This document shows positions 57,029 through 64,000 of a DNA stretch of 64,000 bases, one piece after another. Positions within the stretch are counted from its first letter, which is position 1. Each line of letters begins with the position of its first letter. The notes under the pieces were generated by a model, which was given only the letters and a program-made list of their open reading frames with translations, was not told the DNA's origin and searched no databases. The translations under genes were made by a program, and so were the position numbers. Source of the DNA: Halopseudomonas litoralis (GTDB lineage Bacteria > Pseudomonadota > Gammaproteobacteria > Pseudomonadales > Pseudomonadaceae); NCBI RefSeq assembly GCF_900105005.1, contig NZ_LT629748.1:1736001-1800000 (forward strand). The letters are read 5' to 3'.

Positions 57029-57543
57029 TGCATAACCTCGAGACTTTCTGCGGAATGATCATCTTGTCTGATGACGGGTTACAACCGAACCACAGAAAAC
57101 GAAAACAGAGTCACGCCGTTACGCGCAGAAACTGCGAGTACTCGACTTGACGACTATAAGAGACGTAAGAGGAAACAGCGGACTTGCTAATGGTAGCCTT
57201 TATAGCAGGCTTGATTGCGTATTACAGATTTCAGGCAGGAAGCTGAATCGAACTTTTTATTGGATTGGTTGAACATTGTTTATTCTCCGACGGGCACTTC
57301 TGTCCATTGAGTTGGCTGACTTTGCAAACATCTCCTGAAGCGATGCGAAAACGATCGAACAAGCTTACAGCTCTAATGGATTTTTTTCAACTGCGGAGCC
57401 GAGCCATGGCCCTGCTGCCCGCATCACACCAGCGCTGCAGGGCCGTCAAATGGACAAAAACAGATGCAGGCGCTATGATCCGAGCCCTTTCGATCAGCCT
57501 CTCACCGCCTTGGTGAGCCATAAACCTATTTAGAGGTGAGACC
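57029..57543. other. Long intergenic region between the symporter and yjdM
   Basis: About 515 bases separate these divergent genes. The short plus-strand frame at 57265-57516 has no recognisable features. A stem CTCACC-GCCTT-GGTGAG lies at 57501-57517, just ahead of the yjdM ribosome-binding site (GAGGTGAG). I see no tRNA-like or riboswitch-like fold. The stretch could hide a small RNA, but nothing seen supports one. Confidence 0.4.
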
Positions 57544-57885
57544 ATGAGCGCACTGCCTGAATGCCCTTCCTGCGGTTCTGAATATACCTATGAAGATGGA
57601 CCCATGTATGTGTGTCCTGAATGTGCCCATGAATGGTCGAAAGAAGGCGAAACGACGACAGCATCTGATGAGCGCGTCATCAAGGATGCCCACGGCAATA
57701 TCCTTCAGGATGGCGATTCCATTACCGTGATCAAGGACCTGAAGATCAAAGGTTCCTCATCGGTAGTTAAAGTGGGCACCAAGGTAAAGAATATCCGCCT
57801 GGTTGACGGCGATCATGATATCGATTGCAGAATTGACGGTATCGGCGCAATGAAACTCAAGTCCGAGTTCGTCAAGAAAAGTTGA
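57544..57885 (+). CDS. yjdM: YjdM/PhnA-family zinc-ribbon protein
   Basis: This 113-residue protein has an N-terminal zinc ribbon ([21 protein letters not shown], Cys pairs at about 9/12 and 26/29). The conserved C-terminal SH3-like domain reads [45 protein letters not shown] sequence. The family was once called PhnA for its link to phosphonate operons, but its function is unknown. GAGGTGAGACC precedes the ATG. Confidence 0.93.
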   Translation: MSALPECPSCGSEYTYEDGPMYVCPECAHEWSKEGETTTASDERVIKDAHGNILQDGDSITVIKDLKIKGSSSVVKVGTKVKNIRLVDGDHDIDCRIDGIGAMKLKSEFVKKS

Positions 57886-57894
57886 CTCCAGAGC

Positions 57895-58362
57895 CTAATA
57901 GTTCCTCACCAGAGTGGCCCCCCAGGCCACTGTCATCGAGCCGATTATCACCAGACTGATCGGCTTGCGCAGGGCGGTATACCAGGCCGGTGCCAAGCCG
58001 TTTCTGACCGCCCAGTTATCCGCGATATACAGGGTCGCAAAGGCTAAGAAAAATACCGGAATGGCAAAATCGATCGGTAGGCTCAGAGCGAACCAGCCAA
58101 GCAGTGGCGGAATGACTGACAAACCCAGCTGCATCGGCGCCCGGTGACTGGACTCATCGGCACGCATCGCCAGCCCCCAATGGATGGCCCCCATGAAAGC
58201 CAGCATTATCGCCGCGAAGGACAGCAGCTCCTCCATTACCCATACGCGCCAGGCTTCAGGAGTCACCCATAGACCCAATGCCCCGGTGACAAAGGGCACC
58301 AACCCCGCCATGGCCAGCCCAACGGCGAGCTTGGGCGGATGTGAGGCATTGAACGGATGCAT
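57895..58362 (-). CDS. DUF3429 membrane protein
   Basis: This 155-residue protein has about five helices: LAVGLAMAGLVPFVTGALGLWV, then LLSFAAIMLAFMGAIHWGLAM, then LGLSVIPPLLGWFALSLPIDFAIPVFFLAFATLYIADN. The GAIHWGLAM segment is the DUF3429 hallmark. Its function is unknown. The frame starts at 58500, but the upstream 46 codons look unlike protein; AGGAGC before the ATG at 58362 supports the shorter form. It lies 40 bases downstream of the transglutaminase gene. Confidence 0.88.
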   Translation of the reverse strand: MHPFNASHPPKLAVGLAMAGLVPFVTGALGLWVTPEAWRVWVMEELLSFAAIMLAFMGAIHWGLAMRADESSHRAPMQLGLSVIPPLLGWFALSLPIDFAIPVFFLAFATLYIADNWAVRNGLAPAWYTALRKPISLVIIGSMTVAWGATLVRNY

Positions 58363-58402
58363 TGCAGCTCCTGAATAGTATTGGCAGGCGAACCCGCTCA
58401 CA

Positions 58403-60448
58403 TTACAACCGCCGCCCCTCGCCAGGCAAGTCCACTGGCGTCGTCGGTCGTGGCGGGCGCCGGCGCGGCAAGGCGCGCAGCAGATCGCGCAGCGCCCCAT
58501 TCAGCTGCGCCGACATGGGCTCGGTTTCTCCCGGCACTGTCGCATAGGTCAAACGAATATACTCATCAAAAAAGGCAGCTATTTCTGCCTGCTGACCAGG
58601 CAGGTACTGCATCAGGCGTTGTTGCCATGCTCGCGGTCCTTCGCCTGTTCTTACCTGTAGCTGCAGCCCGGCCAGGCGCTTGTTCAGCTTCAGCCAGGCG
58701 CGCTGCCTGGGACCCTTCGGGCGTCTTTCAGGGCGCAGGATCCAGAGTGCCATCGGCAACATGATCAGGGCCAGCACGCCGAGTGACAGCATGCCGATTC
58801 GCTGCCAGTCGGCCGTGCCCAGCCAACGGCGGAAGAATGCCATCTGCCGCTCACTTTCATAGCCGAGCACGCGCAGCTGCCATTGGTAATTGAGATCATC
58901 CCAGAACAACCGCATATCGTTGAACCACCCGATATTGCGGTAGCGCGCCACCGCGAGCGGGGAGTCCTCAAGAAAACTACCCTCACGCTCCAGGGCCTCC
59001 TGTAAGCCCTGTTCGATACGTTCCGGCGCCACCTGAAAGGTCGGGTCGACCGACACCCACCCCTGCCCCGGCAACCAGGCCTCAACCCAGGCGTGGGCCT
59101 CGAACTGATGCACCAGCACATAATTGCCGCGCGGATTGATCTCGCCGCCCTGGTAGCCCGCAACGACCCGGGCTGGTATACCTGCGGCCCGCAGGACGAA
59201 GGTCATGGCACCGGCAAAATGGGCACAGAAGCCACGACGGCTATCAAACAGAAACTCATCGTTACTGTGTTGGCCAAGCAGCTCCGGCCGCAACGTGTAA
59301 TGGAAGGGTTCCCGGTTGAAGTGAGCCAGCAAGGCTTGCACCAGCTCGGCATCGTCCCTGTAGGTCTGGCGCAGTTCGGCCGCGAAGGCGCGAGTGCGAG
59401 GGTCGAAGCCTTCCGGCAGATGCAGATTGATTCTTTGCTGGAGAGTGTCCAACCCCTGTGGTTCGAGCAGACTGTCCAGGCGCGACGTAGCCGTATAGGA
59501 TATGGCCTGCCCCAGCGGGCGCCGCGCCTGCAGGATGAAATCGCGAGTGAGCATCAACCTCTCATCATCGGAGCTCGCCCCGCGCAGACTGAACACCCAG
59601 GGCTGATGGCTGGCGGTGGCGATCACCCGGTAGCTGGTGGGGTCGCCCTGTGGCTGCCAATCCTGCGGCGCGCCTCGGGCATTGAAACGCGAGCTGCTCC
59701 AGGTACGCCCATCGAAGCGGCTCAGTGTCATTGCCCGCCAATACAGTTGTGGCTGCGGAGGAATCGCGCCGTCAAAAGCTGCCCGAAAAACCAGCTCGCC
59801 AGACCGGGCCAGTTCGGCCATGTCCGCGGGCGTCATGCTTTCTGCCAGCCCGGTGCGGGCTTGTTGCCCGGGTGCGTTTACCGACCAGAGCGGCCCCATG
59901 CGCGGGAACAGCACAAACAAGACCACCATCAACGGCACCGCCTGTAACAGCAACACCCCACCGGTACGCAGGGCCCGCGCAGGGTCGTTGCGCCCCGGCG
60001 TCTGTTGCAAGCCAACCAGCGCTGCCACCAGCACCAGCAGAGAGAAGCACTGGAATAACGACAGAGGTATGCTCTGGTCAAACAGGAACGCAGTGGCAAC
60101 GATGAAAAATCCCAGGTAGATCACCACCAACGCATCGCGTGGCTTACGCATTTCCAGCAGCTTGAGCATGAACAGCGTCAGTAGCAGCATTACTGCGGCA
60201 TCAAGCCCGATCAAGGTGCCCTGCGCCATGAATACGCCCACCGTCACTACCCCCAGTACCAACGCCCGCACCACCAATCCCGGATAGGGCCAGCGCATAC
60301 GTTGAATCTGTATGCGCCACAGCGCGCAGCCCAGCCACAGCGCGGCCACCCATAACGGCAATCGCGGCAGATGCGGCAACAAGGCGACTATCTGCGCTGT
60401 AAGCAACCAGACCAGACTATTGCGCGGAATCAAGGCATGGGTATTCAT
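58403..60448 (-). CDS. tgpA: DUF3488/transglutaminase-like membrane protein TgpA
   Basis: This 681-residue inner-membrane protein has five to six N-terminal helices (about 1-185). A periplasmic transglutaminase domain follows with the Cys-His-Asp core: SRRGFCAHFAGAMTFVL (Cys408), then HQFEAHAWVEAWLPGQGWVSVDPT. One helix (about 555-575) and a cytoplasmic DUF4129-like tail complete it. TgpA of P. aeruginosa is essential and thought to act in the envelope. The start overlaps the DUF58 stop (ATGA), so the longer frame to 60646 is rejected. It is third in the moxR-DUF58-tgpA operon. Confidence 0.92.
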   Translation of the reverse strand: MNTHALIPRNSLVWLLTAQIVALLPHLPRLPLWVAALWLGCALWRIQIQRMRWPYPGLVVRALVLGVVTVGVFMAQGTLIGLDAAVMLLLTLFMLKLLEMRKPRDALVVIYLGFFIVATAFLFDQSIPLSLFQCFSLLVLVAALVGLQQTPGRNDPARALRTGGVLLLQAVPLMVVLFVLFPRMGPLWSVNAPGQQARTGLAESMTPADMAELARSGELVFRAAFDGAIPPQPQLYWRAMTLSRFDGRTWSSSRFNARGAPQDWQPQGDPTSYRVIATASHQPWVFSLRGASSDDERLMLTRDFILQARRPLGQAISYTATSRLDSLLEPQGLDTLQQRINLHLPEGFDPRTRAFAAELRQTYRDDAELVQALLAHFNREPFHYTLRPELLGQHSNDEFLFDSRRGFCAHFAGAMTFVLRAAGIPARVVAGYQGGEINPRGNYVLVHQFEAHAWVEAWLPGQGWVSVDPTFQVAPERIEQGLQEALEREGSFLEDSPLAVARYRNIGWFNDMRLFWDDLNYQWQLRVLGYESERQMAFFRRWLGTADWQRIGMLSLGVLALIMLPMALWILRPERRPKGPRQRAWLKLNKRLAGLQLQVRTGEGPRAWQQRLMQYLPGQQAEIAAFFDEYIRLTYATVPGETEPMSAQLNGALRDLLRALPRRRPPRPTTPVDLPGEGRRL

Positions 60449-61410
60449 GAGTTGTCCGCTCCATACAGCGCCAACGCGCGCAGACAGGCGTCCCGATGGA
60501 CATCGCCCAGTGCCGGCCCGAGGCGCTGCCCGGCCAGCTCCAGGCCATAGGGCCGATGCCGGGTTTCCAGCTGCAGCACCCAACCGGTCAGGCAACCGAG
60601 TTGCTGATCGAGGGACTGCCCCGGAGCCTGAGCCAGCGTAAGCCACAGGCTATCCTGTTGCGGCTCGGCGAATACCTTGCTGTGCAGCCCCTGACCTCGA
60701 GACCAGGCGCGCCAGTCGAGACGCTTCTTTGAATCGCCCGGTTGATAGGCGCGCAATCCCTGAAAGTCATCAACTCCTTCTGCCAGCAACTGAACGCCCT
60801 CCCCCTCGTTACCGGCGCGCATGCCCGGCAGCGGCAGATTCAGCGGTTGCGGATAGACCAGCACCCGCCAGTCCAGGTCCACCAGACTCCAGGCTACGAA
60901 CCAGCCAAGCGGATAGCGCGTTTCCACTCGCAGACGCCCGGGCTTGAGCCAGCCGCGCCGGGAGGTGGGATGATATAGCGAGAGCGTCGTGCCCTGGTCA
61001 GGATGCACATCCACCTGCCGCGGCGAGGTACCCGGCCAGTACAAGGCGATCGCCTGATATTCACGCCGCGCCGCGAGCAATGTCATGGTCAGCGGCGCCT
61101 CTTCACCGGCAAACACAGGCAGACTGCCGTTGGCGTGAAGCTCCAGGCCAGCGAGATTGCGATAGGTATGATGCAAGCCGATCCAGAACAGGCTGCCGAG
61201 CAGGAATACCACGGCATATACCAGGCTGTTCTGATAATTGATCGCGCCGATCAGCATGATCAGCAATAGCAACAGCAATCCCATCCCGGCCCGGGTCGGC
61301 ATGATAAAGATGCGCCGGTGATCCAGCCGTACCTGGCTGGCGGCAGGGATGCGTTTTTTAAGCCAACGCTGAAACACCCCGCTGGCCTGACCACCAAGCC
61401 GGCCGATCAA
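60445..61410 (-). CDS. DUF58 domain protein
   Basis: This 321-residue protein has two N-terminal transmembrane helices (about 35-80). The DUF58 block is near VDDFQGLRAYQPGDSKKRLDWRAWSRGQGLHSKVFAEP (about 220-260), a degenerate von Willebrand A-like fold. Such proteins are partners of MoxR AAA+ ATPases in assembling or activating envelope complexes. The start overlaps the moxR stop by four bases and its stop overlaps tgpA. Confidence 0.92.
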   Translation of the reverse strand: MIGRLGGQASGVFQRWLKKRIPAASQVRLDHRRIFIMPTRAGMGLLLLLLIMLIGAINYQNSLVYAVVFLLGSLFWIGLHHTYRNLAGLELHANGSLPVFAGEEAPLTMTLLAARREYQAIALYWPGTSPRQVDVHPDQGTTLSLYHPTSRRGWLKPGRLRVETRYPLGWFVAWSLVDLDWRVLVYPQPLNLPLPGMRAGNEGEGVQLLAEGVDDFQGLRAYQPGDSKKRLDWRAWSRGQGLHSKVFAEPQQDSLWLTLAQAPGQSLDQQLGCLTGWVLQLETRHRPYGLELAGQRLGPALGDVHRDACLRALALYGADNS

Positions 61411-62330
61411 ACCGCCGGCACCTCATTGAGCAGCCGCTGAGCCAGGCTGCCGCCACCATGCCCTGCCGGGTCATCACTGGCACGCAATCGGTGGCTGACC
61501 ACCGCTGGCAACACCGCCTGCACATCTTCGGGAATGACATAGGCGCGATTTTCCAGCATTGCCCAGGCGCGGGCCGATGCCAGCAAACCCAGACTGGCAC
61601 GGGGCGACAATCCCCAGGCGCAAAGCTGGCTTTCCCGCGTGCGGGTGACCAGCCGCAGGATGTAATCAATGATGGCTTCACTCGCCGTCACCTGAGGTAC
61701 GGCAGCCTGTAATGCCTGCAACTGGGCACGGCTCAGCACCGGAGTGATACTGTCGAGCCGCGCCCGTCCGGTGCCACCCAGCAGCAGGATCTTCTCGGCG
61801 GCTGGCGCCGGATAACCCAGGGACAGGCGCATCAGAAAGCGGTCGAGCTGGGATTCGGGCAGTGCAAAGGTGCCACTTTGTGAAGCGGGGTTCTGGGTGG
61901 CGATGACAAAGAATGGATCGGGCAGAGGACGCGTCGCTCCATCCACTGTCACCTGCCCCTCTTCCATCGCTTCGAGCAGGGCGCTCTGGCTTTTGGGCGT
62001 GGCACGGTTGATCTCGTCCGCCAACACCAGTTCGGCAAAAATCGGTCCGGGGTGAAAAACGAAAGCGCCGGTATTACGATCGAACACCGAGGTTCCGAGA
62101 ATATCCCCGGGCAGCAGGTCGCTGGTGAATTGAATGCGCTGATAACTCAGCCCCATAACCCGCGCCAACGCCTGAGACAGGGTGGTCTTGCCCATGCCCG
62201 GCAGATCCTCGATCAGCAGGTGCCCCTTGGCGAGAATACAGGCAACCGCGAGCTTCACCGCGTGCTGCTTGCCCAAGAGTATTCGGTTGATTGCATCCGT
62301 TGCGTTACTCAACACATCCTTCATGTCCAC
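61407..62330 (-). CDS. MoxR-family AAA+ ATPase
   Basis: This 307-residue ATPase has Walker A LPGMGKTTLSQALA (about 40-53), Walker B LVLADEINRATPKSQSALLEAMEEGQV, sensor 1 VIATQNPASQSGTFALPESQLDRFLMRL and a C-terminal lid. It is probably a chaperone for the DUF58 and TgpA proteins encoded behind it, as in P. aeruginosa. All three genes overlap by four bases, so they are translationally coupled. About 155 gene-free bases upstream should carry the promoter. Confidence 0.94.
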   Translation of the reverse strand: MDMKDVLSNATDAINRILLGKQHAVKLAVACILAKGHLLIEDLPGMGKTTLSQALARVMGLSYQRIQFTSDLLPGDILGTSVFDRNTGAFVFHPGPIFAELVLADEINRATPKSQSALLEAMEEGQVTVDGATRPLPDPFFVIATQNPASQSGTFALPESQLDRFLMRLSLGYPAPAAEKILLLGGTGRARLDSITPVLSRAQLQALQAAVPQVTASEAIIDYILRLVTRTRESQLCAWGLSPRASLGLLASARAWAMLENRAYVIPEDVQAVLPAVVSHRLRASDDPAGHGGGSLAQRLLNEVPAV

Positions 62331-62485
62331 CTCTTTGTTTGCCCAACTGGCAATGTCTGGCGCAACAACGCGGTTCGCGTTGAAACCTCAACAGAGTCTG
62401 CTACACATCTTATGGTCCTGCCTGGAGAGTTGAAAGCCCACCGCAATGAGCTGTCACACTCGGTTATCGGAGCCCAGCACCGCAG

Positions 62486-63817
62486 TCATGCGGCTCTCTC
62501 ACTCTGCATCTGCCGCAGCCGGCTGATCATGTACCCCACATGCAGGTGCAGGCTGTACAGCTCATGCGCATAGGACAAGGGCACATCTACTCTGGTCAGC
62601 TCATCTTCAAGCTTGATCAGCTTGTCTATCTCCCGCTCCAGAACCTGCAGGATTCCACCATTGTGGATCAGCTTGTCCACCCGCCTCAGGTCGGCATACC
62701 AGCGGTAGACACGCGCCCGCATGCGCCATGTATAAAGCGGCCCCATGCTCTTCAACAGCGGCAGCATGATGACAATGAAAGGAATCAACAGCACCACGTA
62801 ACGATCGGCTATGGAGGCAATCCAGAATGGCAGGTAACGCTGCAGAACCGGTACGCCATGCTCATGGTAATACGCTGCCTCGCCGCTCAGCTCCAGCTCC
62901 ATGGGCTTGGCAGCCGGGAAAGCGCCCGGCGGATCGAGCAGACTGCCGTGGCGCAGTACGTCGGCAGTGGCCTGCAGCACCAACGAGGCCAGGGCCGGGT
63001 GAAAGGCTTCGTTGATGACCAGCGTCGCCACGGGTGACAGCAATGCGGTGCGTTGGGCAGGAATGTTACGTGTCAGGTCAAGCAAGCCCTCCGGAATAGT
63101 CAGGGTATCGAGAAATGGCAGTCTCGCAGCAAGCGCTTCGGTCTGTGCCAGATCAACCAGTTCCAGTTCCGGATCGGCCAGTAGCTGGCGCACCGTCGCA
63201 TTGTCCACCGGCAGCACGAAAAACGCCGCGTCCAGTTCGCCGGCCTGCAGCGCTTCGGCAGACGCCCGCGCTGAGAGCCGCTGCCAGTTGCCCGCTGCTA
63301 CATCCTCTTCACCAGCATGTTCACCAAGCTGGCTGAACACACTGCGAACCACCGCCCAGGTGCCGCTACCCATGCTGCCAACCGACACCCTGCGTTCATG
63401 CAGGTCTACCAGCCGGGAGATTCCCGCATCGCGTCGCTGAAACAGCCATAGCGGCTCGTGATAGATGGCCGCAAGCCCTTCCAGCTGCGAGCGTTGATGC
63501 GCCTCGATCAGGTCGGTGGTGCCGCTCTGGATCAGTCCCAGCTGGACCTCCCCGGAGCCATCGGTCAGCCGCTGCAGGTTCTCCACCGAGCCACTGCTGG
63601 TACGCAGCTCCAGGGTAAGGCCATCCTCATCCAGGCGCTCTTTCAATGCCAGTGCAAATCCGTGATAACCCCCGCTCTCGCCCCCGGTAGTCATGACCAG
63701 CGTACGCGGTGGCGCCGGGTCCAGAAAATGGAACAGCCCCCACGCCAGCAACAGTGCCAGCGGTACAATCCATAAATTGGTGCGAACGAATAACGCGACC
63801 TGTTTCACCACTCGCAT
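62486..63817 (-). CDS. TAXI-type TRAP solute-binding protein with membrane anchors
   Basis: This 443-residue protein has an N-terminal membrane helix (about 14-30). A TAXI solute-binding domain follows (about 38-305: MTTGGESGGYHGFALALKERL, VENLQRLTDGSGEVQLGLIQSGT, VSVGSMGSGTWAVVRSVFSQ). A C-terminal helix (about 332-352) is followed by a cytoplasmic helical tail rich in charged residues. Classical TAXI proteins are periplasmic and work with a fused DctQM permease; none is adjacent. The membrane-bound form with a cytoplasmic tail may be a sensor rather than a transporter component, which is inference. Confidence 0.85.
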   Translation of the reverse strand: MRVVKQVALFVRTNLWIVPLALLLAWGLFHFLDPAPPRTLVMTTGGESGGYHGFALALKERLDEDGLTLELRTSSGSVENLQRLTDGSGEVQLGLIQSGTTDLIEAHQRSQLEGLAAIYHEPLWLFQRRDAGISRLVDLHERRVSVGSMGSGTWAVVRSVFSQLGEHAGEEDVAAGNWQRLSARASAEALQAGELDAAFFVLPVDNATVRQLLADPELELVDLAQTEALAARLPFLDTLTIPEGLLDLTRNIPAQRTALLSPVATLVINEAFHPALASLVLQATADVLRHGSLLDPPGAFPAAKPMELELSGEAAYYHEHGVPVLQRYLPFWIASIADRYVVLLIPFIVIMLPLLKSMGPLYTWRMRARVYRWYADLRRVDKLIHNGGILQVLEREIDKLIKLEDELTRVDVPLSYAHELYSLHLHVGYMISRLRQMQSERAA

Positions 63818-64000
63818 GCAACTCTCTCCTTCTCAAGAATACGCTGACTCAAATAACCCGAACATGACGGACGCGGCACGACCAGGCAAACGCCAAAACC
63901 AGCGAGGAGCTTGCAAGAAGTTGCCATTCTGGTACTGTCTATCTATGTCGACGTCCTGTCGGCTTCTTTACTTGTTTCCTACATATTATTTTATTGTTCT

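Noticed and set aside
57265..57516. An 83-codon plus-strand frame upstream of yjdM.
   Set aside because: No ribosome-binding site or recognisable composition; probably chance in a long intergenic stretch.

Overview
The window is an ordinary chromosomal stretch of a Pseudomonas-type gammaproteobacterium, most likely Halopseudomonas (the former P. pertucinogena group). Three things point there. The block cysG-serS-crcB-rarA-lolA-ftsK followed divergently by aat-bpt-infA is the Pseudomonas gene order. Most proteins read as Pseudomonas-like. A secreted esterase at 49429-50337 closely resembles, from memory, the PE-H polyester hydrolase of Halopseudomonas aestusnigri. I see no rRNA, tRNA, insertion sequence, prophage, integrase or CRISPR array. 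The genus is an inference.

Left part (1-24304): a truncated DUF4105 membrane protein comes first. It is followed by a four-gene minus-strand operon of envelope proteins (COG3014 lipoprotein, LpoB-like lipoprotein, uncharacterised periplasmic protein, three-domain FlgT/CsgG-like protein) with no flagellar or curli genes nearby. A ClsC-type phospholipase D lipoprotein follows. Then comes an operon encoding a small membrane protein, a winged-helix regulator, ExbB, ExbD, TonB and a large LprI/ankyrin lipoprotein. ExbB and the small membrane protein each appear split by a one-base frameshift. A plus-strand tripartite RND efflux operon, two divergent L,D-transpeptidase genes, and a tightly overlapping trio cstA / small CC-ending protein / ArsA-type ATPase complete this part.

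Middle part (24452-43130): the conserved housekeeping core contains corA, cysG, serS, crcB, rarA, lolA and ftsK on the minus strand and aat, bpt and infA on the plus strand. Next come an acyl-CoA dehydrogenase divergent from a LysR regulator, a periplasmic solute-binding protein, miaE, a tandem universal stress protein with an Anr/FNR-type box, and acnB with a clear promoter, a leader stem-loop and a terminator.

Right part (43131-64000): small genes (YgdI/YgdR lipoprotein, an arginine-rich 49-residue protein, a thioredoxin-like protein, a hotdog thioesterase), an AEC carrier with a small DNA-binding-like protein, an extensin-family protein and the copper ATPase copA. Then come the polyester hydrolase, an MscS channel, a CopD-like protein, a histidine-rich DnrO-like protein, a FUSC exporter and a sodium:solute symporter with a 43-residue partner. 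The end holds yjdM, a DUF3429 protein, the MoxR-DUF58-TgpA transglutaminase cluster and a TAXI solute-binding protein.

The most interesting items are the PET-hydrolase-like enzyme, the FlgT/LpoB/COG3014 envelope operon, the cstA/CC-protein/ArsA trio and the two frameshifts in the TonB-system operon. All functional statements rest on motif recognition from the sequence alone; no database search was run.
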